Shown: positions 1 to 12,109 of the stretch, piece after piece
How the letters are laid out: every line of letters starts with the position of its first letter
How positions within the stretch are numbered: the stretch's first letter is position 1
Assembly (NCBI GenBank): GCA_963575745.1
Contig: CAUYUJ010011181.1
Span: 93,771 to 157,770, forward strand
Direction: 5' to 3'
Length of the DNA: 64,000 nucleotides
Source: Prorocentrum cordatum
Taxonomy: Eukaryota > Sar > Dinophyceae > Prorocentrales > Prorocentraceae
Notes under the pieces: model-generated
The model's database searches: none
The model's input: only the letters and a program-made list of their open reading frames with translations
What the model was told of the DNA's origin: nothing
Program-made: the position numbers and the translations under genes

Positions 1-12
1 CGGAGGGGGCGC

Positions 13-98
13 ATGATGATGATGCTGTGGATGATGATGATGGTGGTGATTATGATGGTGATGATGGTGAGGATGATGGTGATGATGATGATGATGAC

Positions 99-175
<77 letters not shown>
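13..175. repeat. (ATG/GAT)n microsatellite
   Basis: Near-pure GAT/ATG trinucleotide tract with a few GGT and ACG interruptions. Poly-Asp, poly-Met and poly-Ser frames across it come from the repeat and are not credited as genes. Positions 176-450 hold a short unique stretch with a (TACTAC)-rich patch around 245-295 and no recognisable gene. Confidence 0.95.
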
Positions 176-176
<1 letters not shown>

Positions 177-447
177 GGGGGGGTGCGGTGCCGAAATAAA
201 GTGGTCGGAGCTCTAGACACCCGGTGCAAGAGAATAAAACTACAGATGACTACTGGTACTACTACTGGTACTACTACTGCTACTACTACTACGACTATGG
301 GCATTCATAAGTCCACTCGTTATACGTATAAACGTGATACAACGATTACACACTAAGAATACTAATAGCTCTACGGAGTATCTGTGTAGGAATGAGATAT
401 CATGGCTTCAATACTGACGTAACACTAATCCGTGAAGAAGAGGAGGG

Positions 448-506
448 GCTGGATGATCGTGATGATGATGATGAGGATGACGAGGATGATGAGGATGATG
501 AGGATG

Positions 507-538
<32 letters not shown>

Positions 539-669
539 GATGATGATGATGATCATGATGATGCGGAGGAGGATGAAGAGGAGGAGGAGGAGGAGCAGAA
601 GGAGAAGTGAAGGGGAGACGATGGGAGTGGAAGGATGATGATGATGCTGATGATGATGCTGATGATGAT

Positions 670-725
<56 letters not shown>

Positions 726-758
726 CGATGATGATGATGATGATGATGATGGTGGTGG

Positions 759-793
<35 letters not shown>

Positions 794-805
794 CTGATGA
801 GATGA

Positions 806-841
<36 letters not shown>

Positions 842-956
842 CGATGATGATGATGATGATGCTGATGATGATGATTCTGATGATGATGATGATGATGATG
901 CTGATGATGATGATGATTGATGATATGATGATGATGATGATGAAATGAAATTGATG

Positions 957-995
<39 letters not shown>

Positions 996-1025
996 GATGG
1001 ATGATGATGCAATGAAGGATGTGGA

Positions 1026-1056
<31 letters not shown>

Positions 1057-1135
1057 GAATGATGGATGATGATGTGAGTGATGAATGACTGATGATGAAT
1101 GGTGATGATGATGATGATGATGTGATGATGATGAT
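448..1135. repeat. Long (GAT)n microsatellite with interruptions
   Basis: About 690 bases dominated by GAT/ATG units, broken by GCT, GGT and short GAG patches (570-600) and by ATGAAT variants near 1010-1100. It grades into the GAG tract that follows. No gene is supported here. Confidence 0.95.
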
Positions 1136-1149
1136 CCTGAATTATGCGA

Positions 1150-1412
1150 GGAGGATGAAGATGAGGAGGAGGAGGAGGAGGAGGATGAGGAGGAATGAAG
1201 AGTTGGGGGGAGGTAGGAGGAGGAGGAAGAGAGTGGGAGGAGAGACAAGGAGGAAAAGAGACACAAAAGAGTAGAGGAGGGAACGAGGAGGAGGAGGAGG
1301 AGGAGGAGGAGGAGGACGAGACGACGGATGGAGGAGAAGAGGACAGGAGGGAGGAGGAGGAGAGGAGGAGAGGAGGAGAGGAGGAGGAGGAGGGGGAGGA
1401 GGACGAGGGCGC
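1150..1412. repeat. (GAG)n purine microsatellite
   Basis: Strand-pure purine tract of GAG/GGA units with AGA and GGGA variants, directly following the GAT block. The following 1413-1812 is GC-rich unique sequence in which I recognise no gene. Confidence 0.95.
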
Positions 1413-1812
1413 GGCTCCCGCCCCCAGTTGCGTTTCTCTGATTTTGGGAAGGGGCCCTGTCGCGGCTCACTGGCTGGGTGGATCGCAACCCAGTCGGTCA
1501 GTGACAAATTCTGATGGCCCCCTCCGAACTTTTATATAGGGGCTCCGCCATGTGGACACCGCCCTATAGGTAGGCAAGAGGCAAGAGGAGGAGTGGGAGG
1601 GGGAAGAGGGAGAGAGGGAGTTCTTCCTCCTGCTCGTCGTTGTCGCCGTTGCTGTCGCCTTCGCCGTTTCGTCGTCGTCGCGGCCCGTCGTCGGGGTTCC
1701 GCGCCCCCCTCCGCGTCGCAGGACATCGCGGAGACCAGGGCGCCGCAGGAGAGCGGCCTGCCCGCTTCGCAGGGATGGAAAGTGGGGGAGGAGCAGGACG
1801 ACGACAAGGATG

Positions 1813-1985
1813 ACCAGGAGGAGGAGGAGGAGGAGGAGGAGGAGGAGGAGGAGGAGGAAGAGGAGAGGAGAGGAGGAGGAGGAGAAGGAGGAGGAGAGGA
1901 AGGCAGGAGGATGAGGAGGAGAGAAGAGGAGGAGAGGAGAGGAAGGAGGGGAGTGTGAGGAGGAGGAGGATGAGGCAGGAGGAGA
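1813..1985. repeat. (GAG)n purine microsatellite
   Basis: Second GAG/GGA tract, purest at 1818-1860 and degenerating to about 1985. Positions 1986-2550 are very GC-rich and unique; no gene, RNA or known repeat recognised there. Confidence 0.9.
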
Positions 1986-2551
1986 AGCGAAGGAAGCGAT
2001 GAGGCGGTGCAGGAGGATGCAGTAGGAGGCGAGAGGAGGAGGAGGAGGAGGACTCCGCGCGCTCGAGCGGGCCCGCTTCCCAGGGCAGGCCATCCAGCGC
2101 GCGCGCGGGGCTCACGCGTGCCGCGATTCCGCGGGGGGGGCCATCGGCGCCCCCCGGCTCCCCTCGCGGCCGTCGGCCGCGCTTCGCGGCGCCCGCCGCC
2201 TGCTGGGACCACGCCCCGTGACGGCGAGGGCGCCCGGCACAGGCGCGCGCGCGCGAGCAGCGCATAGTTGCGCGGGTGCTCGTGCGTGTCGCGTCGGCGG
2301 GCCGACTGCTAGACGAACACCATTCGGCTCCGAGGATTTCCGTGGGCGGCGATGACACGCTGGGCACGTTCATTCGCTGCGGCGCGTGCGGGTGTGGCAA
2401 GAACCCTGGCTGCTGAAAATGGTGCAAACATTGCCGTGCGCCGCTCGTCCCCGCGGCACCGCTCAAGAAACCACCTCGCCGTGATGGCAGCCGCGGCCCT
2501 CTTCGTGCCCGTTCTCCTGCGAAGGATACTGCTGCTTGGCGACCTGGGCAC

Positions 2552-3601
2552 ATGGCGGGTCCACCACGACGTCGCGTTCCCTCGGCCACCTTCTCCGACG
2601 GCCCGGCGCCAGGGCAGCAGCTCGACGACGACGGCGACGACGGAGCGCCGACCGAGGAATGGCGCCTTGTGGCCCTCGCAGACTTGTTGGTCACGCCAGG
2701 ACACGGGTTTGCCAGGACTCGGGTTCGCCATCGTTTTTTGACGACCGCGCCTCGGATTTTGACGGGGAGGAGTTTCGTGGGATGTCTGCAGCGGGAGGCC
2801 TCGTCAAAATGCAGGCTCGGCCTCGTCATTTTTTGGACGACCTCGTCGGGGATTTCCGACTCCCCTGTACCCAGGTCTTACGTCCCCCTGAGTCAGGTGA
2901 CGCCGAAAGGGCGGCGAAGTACCTGGCTCAGCCTGACGCCCTCAGGCGCGCCGAGGCAGAGGCCAGTATCACAGGCCACCCAGCGGGTCAAGCAGGTGGA
3001 GGCTGGCCTCGAGCGCGTCTTGGAGCGGTTCGAACTAGTCGAGAAGCAGTGCAACCAATTCCAGGCCGAGGTGGCAGTGGCATCGATGGAGGTGGGCGTC
3101 GCTCGCGCCCTCTGCCAGGCGGCGGTCAAGCGGCTGGCCAGCTCAGGCGCAGCAGAGCAGCCTACCCAAGCTCGCCAGTCGACCCAGCCTGTCATCGACC
3201 TCTCGGCCTTGCTGGAGGGTCAGGAATTGCTCCTCGACGACGGCGGGCTCTTCGGGCTCGAGGGGCCCGAAGGTGTGGCATCAACAGGAGAGGGGACTGA
3301 TGCTCAGCGCCGCAAAGACGAGCAGAAGCAGTTCACCGAGGCCGCCAAGGCACGCTTCAGCGATGTCGAGGCCAAGGCCGCGGTCATCAAGGAGGAGCAG
3401 GCCAAGCAGATGGCCCGCCTCAAGACCAAGCGCGGCCGCGCCGAGGGGCCGGACACGCCGGCGGAGCCAGGCGCGAGCAGCGGCGAAGCCAAGCCCCAGG
3501 AGCCTGCGCCAGCCGCAGGCAAGGCAGCCGCCACCACTCAGCCACGCGCAGAGGGGGGTGGGGGGAGGGGGGGGGCTCTTAGAAGCACCCCTTCTTCTTA
3601 G
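2552..3601 (+). pseudogene. LINE-A ORF1-like coiled-coil protein (fragment)
   Basis: Open for about 349 codons. The credible part is the second half, about 2960 to 3545. It contains a heptad-rich stretch (QRVKQVEAGLERVLERFELV) followed by an Ala/Glu/Lys-rich helix around 3310-3420 and an acidic/proline-alanine tail. Such coiled-coil regions precede the endonuclease in many LINEs, so I read it as the ORF1-like or N-terminal region of LINE-A. The frame runs into the fold-back element at 3546 and stops inside it, so the protein is interrupted by insertion. Function is inferred from position; no nucleic-acid-binding motif is visible. Confidence 0.45.
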
Positions 3602-3699
3602 AAGGCGCGGGCCTTATTTTATAAATGCAAGGCCGGCGCCTTCCAAGAGGCAGCCTGCTTCTAAGAAGCCCCCCCCCTCCCCCCACCCCCTTGTGCGCG
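3546..3699. mobile_element. Fold-back (inverted-repeat) element
   Basis: The left arm (3546 to about 3613: G-rich run, then CTTAGAAG, then AAGGCGC...GGCCT) is answered by a right arm (about 3632-3699: AGGCC...GGCGCCTT, then CTTCTAAGAAG, then a C-rich run), leaving a loop of about 16 A/T-rich bases (TATTTTATAAATGC). Arms of about 65-70 bp pair with small bulges and end in GCGC-type sequence on both sides. It interrupts the coiled-coil reading frame of LINE-A. It has the form of a MITE or fold-back insertion; no transposase is present. Confidence 0.75.
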
Positions 3700-5478
3700 C
3701 CGCCAAATCGCGGCGCCCCCCGCTGCCCCTGCAGGCAAGGCCCCGCCTGCCGGGGCGCCAGCGACGGGGCCGCCGTCAGCGCCGCCGCCGGCGCCCCCAG
3801 GGCAAGCTGGCCCCATCCGCCAGTGGCGCGACGGCGCCGTCGGTCGTGGAAGCGGCCGAGGCCCAGTTCGCGGCCGCCCAGGCGCTGCCGCAGCAAGGGT
3901 AGCAGCAGCGGCAGCCTCACGACAATGAACGACTACGATCAGTCTCCTCTCGCAGATTTTGGCGCGACCCAGTCGAGTGCGCGTTCTGGCGAGATGGGCG
4001 GTGTACCTTGTGGGCAGTGGTTTGGCATGCCTTGCCATTGGTATTTTGAACCGTCTGAAGATCGGCTTGCGGCGTCGGCCGACCCATCAGTCGCGGGTGA
4101 CCGTGGCGACTGCGACGGCGCGACGGCCGAACGCCTCTACCAATGCCAACGACATGCTGAGCAAACCCCAGAGGCGCCTCGCCGCAGGGTTCGGTTCAGT
4201 CCAGCACCTGGACTTGGACCTCTAATGGCGGCAGCGGGGCCGCAGCGTCTACAGCTACTGGGGTCAGATCTGCGACGGCGACCTGCTGGGCCCCGTCGAC
4301 AGCGACGACGAGACCTTCGGCGTGACAGCGGGTGCTAGCTGGGCTTCGTCTTCCACGGGGGGATCTCCGACGGCCAGCTCTGCTGCGCTCCTGTCGTCGG
4401 CGGCGATGGGCGCGTGGGCAGCTGCGCAGGCGCGGCCTCTTCGAGGTTGTTTTTCACGAGGGCGAGGATTGCTGCGTCGAGATCGTTGGCCACCTGGGCG
4501 GCGACTTCGGCAGCGGCGTTAGATCGCAGGGCGTTAGAGCGCGAGGCGTTAGAGCGCTAAATCCAGGGGCGGGCCAGCCTGGTTCGACGGCGCCACTTGC
4601 TGGGGGAAGAAAACGGGCCCAGGGGCCCTTGGCGACGGGGCAAGGTAGCGGCCCATGGTCGCCCTTGGCTGGGCCTTGCTTAGCACGCCAAGAACGCTCG
4701 GCCCAGTTTGGCGCTCAGAACGCAAATTCCAGTGGTGCGTCTGGGTTTGTGCAACCACGTCGGTTCGGGTCCGCCAAGACCAGGGGGTGGTCTCTCTGGC
4801 ATCCAGTTGCCCTTGTTTCGCAGCCTCCCGCCGCCGATGCGCCGAGCCATCTATTGCAAGCTGGGCCCGCTGGTGCGAGATAGGGCAGACCAACTGCAGC
4901 GGCAGCTTCTTCACCTCTTGGGGGCCTCGACGAGCGCGTGGATGCCACCAGAGCCCGACACTCACTCAGAGTGGAGAGAACATTGTGTGCCATTGGTTGT
5001 CGGACAGCTCGGCGATGGGGCCTGCGCCCCGCTGCTAGAGCCCATGGCGGCCCATCTGGGAGTTGATGTGCTACAAGCAAGGCTTTCTCTGGCGAGGGAG
5101 ATTTGCGCGCGTGCGTGGAACGAGCGCGCTTGCGCCCGTGCCCATTATCAGCGCTGGTTCCGCAGGGTGCGGGGCCAGGTCGGCCCTATGGGCTGCGAGG
5201 CCGAAGCCCACCGACACGTTGACAACCAGACTGGGACCATCAACTGGCTGAGGGCCAGCGCGCAGGCCCGTGCAACTTCGACGGGGGCCTCGACGAGCGC
5301 TCGACGGGGCGATCAACCGCCCCAATTTACGCACCCGAGTTCGTCTGCCACATCGGCTACGGCGAGCCCAACAGCAACGTCGGCCAGGAGTGGGAGGCGC
5401 CGCGCCCAGGCCTCTGACGGGCCCTCAAACTGACGGTTCATCACCGTTCGCCCCAACACCAGGGCCTCGTACCAGGAC
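3700..5478 (+). other. LINE-A interior without a recognisable domain
   Basis: GC-rich, coding-like base composition lies between the fold-back element and the endonuclease domain. Several overlapping short frames exist, none with a motif I recognise. By position it should hold the linker between ORF1-like and endonuclease parts of LINE-A. Confidence 0.35.
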
Positions 5479-6110
5479 GTGCTAGAATGGCAACTAGCCC
5501 AGGGGGCTCCAAACTGCCATGCTTGGATCGCGCAAGAGACTCGGCTCGAGAAATCCAGGGGGCACTCAGCCACCAACTGGGCCCTCCAAAGGGGCCTCAA
5601 AACCAACTTCGAGGCCGCGATCCGCACGGGGGTCCATCCGTTGGCGACGTCGGCAGGTGTCATGGCCGGCGTGGCCTCTCACGCTCGGTCGAGTGCGACT
5701 CCATGGAATGACTTGGGCCTCAGGACTAGCGGTGCTGGAAGAGTGGCCGCGCTCGAGGTTGATGCGAATGTGGACTCTGCGTTTCTCTGCATTGTCCTAT
5801 GGGTCCACGACGGCCAGGGGTTCGAGGGGGACAATCTCGAACTCCTTGAGGATCTGGAAGTTTCCTTCAAGGTTGCCAGACGCCCTGGATTCTTGCAGGA
5901 GATTTCAACATGGCGCCCGACTCGCCTGGCCTGATCAAGTGGGCTCAATTGCTTAACGGTTCGATGGTGGTGTCTGGCGCCGCCGCCTTCTCGAGCGGAG
6001 CTGGCAACGCCCGCTGTTTTGATTTCCCGATCGTGTCGCGAGGGGTGGCCTCCGCTGTGCGAAGTATCATGCTTCTACATGCTGCGCCATGCGGTTCGCG
6101 CACCCCTGTT
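5479..6110 (+). pseudogene. LINE-A endonuclease (EEP family), broken
   Basis: Exonuclease-endonuclease-phosphatase domain of the type that nicks target DNA for LINE priming. Visible motifs: AQETRL (near 5535), the Mg-binding Glu-containing QE-T motif of the N-terminal half; then, after a frame change near 5880, WILAGDFNMAPD (5886-5921), the GDFN motif with catalytic Asp and Asn; then CFDFPIVSRG (near 6016), which matches the IDF-V-S strand near the C-terminus. A whole domain is about 220 residues, which fits the span. At least one frameshift and following stops mean it cannot be active. Confidence 0.65.
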
Positions 6111-6653
6111 CAGCTGTCGCTTCGAGGGTTCTCCCTCAGGCTCCCTATTCATGTTCGCGTCGCCTGGGAAGCATTCCTACCAGGAGCCCGATGGGCTGCC
6201 ATAAGGAGACCCCTCATGCACAAATGGGCCTGGCCGATTGGCAACCCAGGGGGCAGCCGAATGGGCGCCATTTGGGGCGAGTGGTTGACCAGGATGGAAG
6301 ACGAGGTCTGCCATCAATTCGACCTCTGCGAAGGAGCCGACACGCCATATCGTGGGCATGCTGGCGGCTTTCGTCGTCGTGCAGCGCATCTGCAGCTGCT
6401 TCTTCAGCGCCGGTGGGAGGGCGGAGTGTCGCCGAAAGGCCGTGCTTGGAAGACTCTCCAGGGGCTCCTGCGCAAAACTCGCGGCCTCTAGATTGGGCCA
6501 GGTTCTGGAAAACCATGGAGGGCCTGATGGGCACCATCCAGCAGCTTGACCCCGTCGCCCTGGTGCCAGGTGTAGGACCTGTCGGAGACATATCTTCGTT
6601 CTTAGATGCGGCGTCTTCAGGCGGCGACGCCTTGGAGGCCGTCGTGAACTCGG

Positions 6654-7190
6654 TTGATGCAATTACCGAGCGTATCACCCGCGAGCAGTCCCGTCTCCGC
6701 TAGCAGCGCTGGCGAGCAAGGGCGCCCGATGCAGTCTCAGGTGGTGGCAAAGGCCGCCCATGTGTTTATCAAGGAGACAGCGCCGATCGCTCCTCCTATG
6801 GCTAAGGACGGCCTGCCTTTGCAAGGCGATGTTGCAGTTTTGCATTTGCAGCTGGACTGGGGCAAATATTGGCAAGGCACGAAGACGATGGTGACGGATG
6901 CCCAGGCTCCCCTAGCCAACGCTGACACGCTACCCCCACCCACGGTGGATTTGGAGCGCGCGGCCTTCAAAAGTTTCAATCCTAGAAGTTGGTTGCTCCT
7001 GTCCGACGACTTTCTCAGCAGGCTGTGTGACATCATCGCAGTCCGGGAAAGAGACCCGGAGGTGCCCGAACTTTGGCCCGCAGTCATTGTATTCATTGCC
7101 GAAGCGGAAGGACCAGGTCCCCGTCCCATCACGCCCATCGCTAGCCTTTTCAGAGTGTGGGCGCGCATTCGCCAAACCATGGTCAGATAG
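6654..7190 (+). pseudogene. LINE-A reverse transcriptase, N-terminal part only
   Basis: The last 60 codons carry the fingers region of a LINE RT: a segment ending VFIAEAEGPGPRPITPIASL followed by FRVWARIR, corresponding to the K/E-x-GG-x-RPI-x-L-P...YR-W-R motif before RT motif A. The preceding sequence (RPLDWARFWKTMEGLMG, about 6490-6530, in another frame) looks like the usual linker. The frame ends at 7188-7190. Motif A with the catalytic Asp, motif B and the YxDD box were not found downstream, so the RT is truncated. Confidence 0.55.
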
Positions 7191-8815
7191 TGGGGGCGTG
7201 AACGTGATCTCTCATGCTGCTGAGGTTCGAGAGGGCGCGCCTGCGATCGGGCAGGATGGGGGCGCGAATTATAAACATTACCCCCAAAAAAAAAAGAAGT
7301 TTGAGTCCGCCAGCCTTTTCAGTGTTCTCGGGAAATAATATGGCCGGATCTCCCACTTCACCCTGATGCGTGAAAGGCGGGCCACGGGGTTCAATGGGCG
7401 CCTTGGCCTCGCGGCGTGCAGGCTCTACTCGGGCCCCGGGGCCCTCAGCTTCCACAGTGGGGTGAGTGAAGTCTCCAGGGCCATTGGGGCGATCTTGGCG
7501 GGATGCTCCCTGGCGACCACGTTTGTAAAGATCACCCTGTGCCGTCTTTTGCGGGGTCTTTCGGAGGCCTACCCTGACGTCAGAGTCAGGGGCGTCGTGG
7601 GTGACGCCCACGCCCAATCCCTTGGCGCAGTGGGCGCCGTAGCGCATCCATTAGGCCAGGCGGGAAACAACTTGGTGATTGGCCGCGCCAAGTTAGAGCC
7701 CGTCCATGAGAACACCAAGTTTCATTTTGTGGTCTCTTCGAAGCGCCGGGAGAACCAGCTTGGAGCCGTCTGGAAGCACCGCGGGTTCAGGGCCAAGCAG
7801 GCGACCAGGAGTCTAGGTTCGACTGCAACAGCAGATGGTCGACGACGACGAGCTACCACCCAGGCCATGCGACTCCGTGGAGGTGCCTGCAGGAGTCGGA
7901 AACTTCGGCAGTTTCGGGTCGGCGGAGCCGTCGCCCACCGCGTGCAGCGCGCAGGCCCGCAGGCGCGCGTCGTCCATCGTGGGTGCGCTCGCAGGTCGCC
8001 GGCTTCGCGGTCTACGAGTTTCTGCAGTGAGGCAGGCCCCTTTTCAATAGCAGGGGCGCGGCCTCCCCAGGCCTCCGCCTGTGCATCTCCAAGATTGGTC
8101 GGAGAATGGGTCCCCAGGTTCTCCGCCAGCAGTCTGCGGCGCCGGCCTGGGCCCGGGCCATCTGGGAAGGCAGGCCCGCGATTGCCAGCGTTCAGCAGGC
8201 TCCTGATCGATCCCGAGTCGATTGACCCGCGCTTGTTTTCCCTGGCGTTCCGTAATCACTGGTGCACGTTTTTGTGCAAACCATTCCGGCCTTGGGTTGG
8301 CAAATCCACGGCGCTTGCAGTCTGTTGGCCGAGGGCGGTAGAGCCGTGGATCTGCTGGCCTTTGCCCGGCACTAGTTTTCTTGATTTGCGCAGCGAGCGG
8401 CCCAGAGGAAATCAGACGTGGCGGCCTCGACGGCCCGTAGTTCTTCGGTTGGTTGGGCCCGCCATGTTCCCTGGGGGCCCTTCCTGGATCTGCTGGAAGG
8501 GCCACTCAAAGGCTTCCTGGTCGCAGCGCTTCCAGGAACCGCTGCGCGGCCTCGTCTCGCAATGCGCATGGGTTCAGGGTAGATTATGCAAGCGCGGGCT
8601 GACCAATGACCAGCCATGCCAGCTAAGTCGTTCGGCCCCTGTGACGCCCTGGCAACGTCTGTTTGCGCGCCCCGCTATGCGGTGCGAGCGGGTCACAGCT
8701 TGTAGCCGAGAGCTGTTTCGCGCGGCTGAGAATCTCGAGGCGTGGCGCCAAGTGAGTCGGCCGCGGGATGGGGTCCTCAGGGGGCATTTGTTTTCGGGCG
8801 GTTCCTGCCCGGGCC

Positions 8816-9440
8816 CCTCGGACCCCTGGCTGGCCCTGGCGGGCTGGGCGTTTGCGATGATGGGCGATGGCGGCCGATTCGCTGCAGCCTGTTTCGGCGT
8901 GTTTCCGCTCGAATCGGTGCCGTTTCAATCGGCGCGCGATGGCGAGGACTATGCAATCTACGTGGCGGCTTGAGGTTTAGTTGAATGGACGTGCAATTTT
9001 GAATCGGCTGCAGCGGCGCGTTCGATGCGCTCCGATGCCCGCCGTTTGCGCAGAGCTCGAACTGCTCGCGAAATCACTTGTGGGCGCGTGTGTTTCACGC
9101 CTTCGACGGCATTGGCCCTGCAGCTGCCGAAGTGAAAGCCCGCTCCAGTTGGGCTGGTGTCGAAGTCGGTCGGACCACCACCCTCGCCAAACTAAGTTCT
9201 AATGCTGCTGGTCAATATGTGAAAGTGGGGGCCGCCTGCCACCCCAGTACCGCTGACGCTAAAGCCGCGGGACGTGTCTTTGAGCAGGTAGCAATAGAAG
9301 TCGGACACTGGGCCGCTGAGCAGGATATCCTGATGGCCAACAGAGGCCTCAGGGAGAAGGGGGATCTTCCCGAGCTGGTCCTCAAGGCCAAGGGTCGCGA
9401 CCGCCCGCGGCCTGGGCCTCTCGTGAGCTTCAGATAGGTC
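8816..9440 (+). pseudogene. LINE-A RNase H domain remnant
   Basis: DPWLALAGWAFAMM (8821-8862) resembles the first strand of dinoflagellate LINE RNase H (…GAGWAFV), followed by FPLESVPFQSARDGEDYAIY (near 8900-8965). After a frame change, WARVFHAFDGIG (9081-9116) and a V-K-A-based segment (near 9132) match the C-terminal V-K-x-H region, ending in a K-A-A-G-rich helix. The catalytic Asp of the first strand is not evident and the frame shifts between halves. RNase H would remove RNA from the RNA-DNA hybrid. Interpretation relies on memory of related proteins. Confidence 0.5.
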
Positions 9441-10689
9441 GGCAGCTGTTTGCTCTGAACCCTGGGCCCAGGCCGACCTCGAAATCCTCATGGGTTGACC
9501 CGTCACGCCATCATGATATCAAGTGCCTTCGGAGCCGACGGGCAGCGTGTTGTGCGCGGCTCCATTGTTTTATTCTGTGCGACGTGTGGGGCACACAGCT
9601 GGGCTGGAGTCAAGTCGCTCTGCAGATTTTGCCGCAAGCCTCGGGATGTAACGTTTGCCCTTTCGCAGGCAGAAAAGCAGAGCAGCGCAGCGCCTCTTAC
9701 CTGGGTGGGCTCCACAAGACAGAGGGTTGACCATCGGGGAACCGCGCCAGGCTGCTCCTTTCGACCTTGAGCTTGCTGCCCGTCCCAACGGATCTTTAAT
9801 CAGACCGCCTATTTATGTGGGGGTAGAGGCGTTGGAGCTTGGTGGGCGGGGAGTTTTTGGGGGAAACGGAGTGAAACCCGGACTTCGGCTCGTTTCGGAC
9901 TAGCGTCTGGAGACGTGGCATGTTGGAGCCAGAGGCTGTAGCGAATTCGAAAGGGTCCGAAGCATCTTCCAGACAACGCTGATCTGGAATGAGTGTGCTT
10001 GATTGTCATCTTCCGAGTGAGGGTCGGATTCCATTGCTCTGCTGCTATGGGTCACAGAACATGGCCGCATTGGGAAACAGAAAATAATAGAAGAGGAGGA
10101 AACTACGAAGGAATAACAGGAGAAGGAGGAGGAGGCGAAGGAGGAGGAGGAGGAGCCAGGGAAGGAAGAAGATGATGAGGAGGATGAGGGGGATCGTCTC
10201 TGGTGGCTTCGCCGCTGTACAAAGTATGAGGACCGTGCGGGTCGAACTGAGGACTGCCGTTGAATATCTGAGGACCATGGGGACCATGAGAAAAAGAAAT
10301 TGTGTGGGGGTGTTTTCTCAAAGTCTTCACGGTCTTCACATTCTCACGGCAGTCCTCACTCCTGTCCTGACGGTGGAAACCATCTCACGCATCTTGGGCG
10401 CCTTGGAGAGCGAGGAACGTGTCTGGGCGCCGACAGACCCTCCGGAAGAGGGGGCGATGCACGTAAATCTATGCGACCTGGGAGGGGGGTGGTTTTTAGA
10501 AGATTACAGAAACCTTGCCAGGCAGCACTTGGCATTCTAGCACGCCTTAACGTGCCAAGGGTCACGGTGGCGGATCATAATTTTAGACGCAGCGCGTAAT
10601 CCCACCAACCACCAAGCCATCCAGACACGACGCCCAGACGAGTTGCCCTGATCAGGGATGTGGAGGAGCATGCAGTGGAACAGAGGGTT
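9441..10689. other. Intergenic, no gene recognised
   Basis: Mostly unique sequence with a short (GAG)n patch at 10099-10180. A 12-bp inverted repeat (GAGGACTGCCGT at 10249-10260; its complement at 10346-10357) brackets about 85 bases. No coding region with a recognisable domain. Confidence 0.5.
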
Positions 10690-11040
10690 GGGTAAGACGT
10701 CATACCCGAAGAGGGGGAGGGTGGAGGAGCAAAAGGAGGAAGAGGAATAGGCAGCGGGGGAGGGCCTCCTGGATGCCTCTCGGAGTCTCTTCGGATGTCT
10801 CTTGAGAGCGCATTGGGGTCCTTTTGGGGCGTCGTGGGGGCCTCTTCACGGCCTCGTAGGCCTCTAGGAGCGTCTTGGGTGCCTCAGGGGAGCCTCTTGG
10901 GGCCTCTTGAGGGTCTTTCGGGAGCCTCTTCGGGGCCTCTCGGGACATCCTGGGCACCTGTAGGGGCCCTCTTGGGGCACTCTTGGGAGCCTCGGGGTTC
11001 ATCTTGGGGCTATCGTGGAGGAGATCGATCAGTGAAGTGA
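10690..11040. repeat. CTCTTGGGG-type minisatellite, first block
   Basis: Degenerate units of about 9-18 bases built on (T)CTTGGG-(G)CC-TC, for example around 10800-11000 (TCTTGGGGCCTCTTGAGGG). Same family as the long block at 24500-28800. The open frames across it (W-G-x-x-G-A-S-W on plus, P-K/R-x-P-Q-D-G-P on minus) are repeat-driven. Confidence 0.8.
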
Positions 11041-12109
11041 GGGGCAAGCAAAGTAGAGGCCTTCCCCAGGAGGCCAAACGGGGCCCAAAACAGAAGTACG
11101 TACAATCTATGTTTTGTGCCTTCTCGCTGGGGCCGTCTTGGACGCTCCAACTGGCCGCGACGTCGCGACCCCCTGCCTCCAGACCAAGGCACCCCCCAAC
11201 AGGCCAACATGTGACCAATACCTTTGTGCAAATTAGTAATGTTGGCCTTCCCGCAGAGGCTCAGAATATTGGCCTTCTCGCAGAAGCCGTCCAGGACGCT
11301 CTAACGACCCGCGCACCCCCCGCGTCGAGATCAGGGGGGGGGGGGCAGGATGAGGGGCACAGCCATCCCCGAAGGGGAAGCATGGGTGGTGGAAGAGGAA
11401 ACCCGGTAAACCACTCACGGCCTAAAGTGCTTGTGGGATTCCCTAATCTCTCTTCCTTTGTGTTGATTACATTGGCGCTGGTGTCTCTTTGTCGTTGCCT
11501 CCCTCGCTTTCGACTACTGTGCTCAGCTCTTACGCATGCCTCACATCAGGCCGATGTGCAGTGCAACTATTGATGCGTCCCTTCTGCTCTGTGCCATCCA
11601 CTCCCTTCTCTTGTCGCTCATATCTGCCTTCCGCCTCCCTGCTCTTCTTTCTGTCCTCCTCCTTCTCCTCCAATGTAATTATTCCCCCTCTCCTTGTTTG
11701 TCAGCTTCCTCGCTCCTTGTGTCTCCCCGCTTTCTTCCCAGACGTACGCTTTCGTGACACAGCCACGTCGTTGGTGGTGGCGATCATGCGACGGTGATGG
11801 TGATTACGATGGTATCAATGTTGACGGTGGTGACGACTACGCTGGTTGTGGTGGTGGTGGTGGTGGTAGTGGCGGCCATGGTGGTGATGGTGTTGTGTGG
11901 TAGGTCCGCAGGATGAGAAGGGGGGAGGAGAAGGAAGAGGACATAGAAGGGAAACTGATCATCTGAATTGTTATGGACGCTCCCAGGAAACCCATCATGC
12001 CATGTCAGTCCAACCCCAGCTTGCCCCAGGCGTACGGCGTAAAGACTCGTGCCGACCTCAAGAAGTTCTTGTCCAATGAGACGAAGGCGGACTGTGCAAA
12101 CTTATCCAG
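11041..12109. other. No gene recognised; short GGT/GAT patch
   Basis: Mixed unique sequence with a C/T-rich zone at 11570-11750 and a GGT/GAT-rich patch at 11775-11905. A run of G (11335-11346) precedes a GC-rich section. I see no protein motif or RNA gene. Confidence 0.5.

Larger units (their letters stand above)
2552..9440 (+). mobile_element. LINE-A: decayed non-LTR retrotransposon
   Basis: Remnants in the order expected for a LINE of the endonuclease type all lie on the plus strand: a coiled-coil ORF1-like part (to about 3545), an exonuclease-endonuclease-phosphatase domain (5479-6110), the N-terminal part of a reverse transcriptase (about 6950-7190) and an RNase H remnant (8816-9240). 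Frames change several times and stops interrupt each part, so this is a dead copy. RT motifs A to C are not recognisable between 7190 and 8815, so the catalytic core is lost or too diverged. A fold-back element splits it at 3546-3699. The ends are not defined; no poly(A) tail or target duplication was found. Confidence 0.7.

Noticed and set aside
13-1539. Poly-Asp, poly-Met, poly-Ser, poly-His and Glu-rich frames on both strands
   Set aside because: They are translations of trinucleotide microsatellites in every frame and carry no non-repetitive domain.
7366-8973. A 535-codon plus-strand open frame
   Set aside because: Only its last 50 codons match something recognisable (the LINE-A RNase H start). 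The rest looks like decayed element sequence kept open by high GC.
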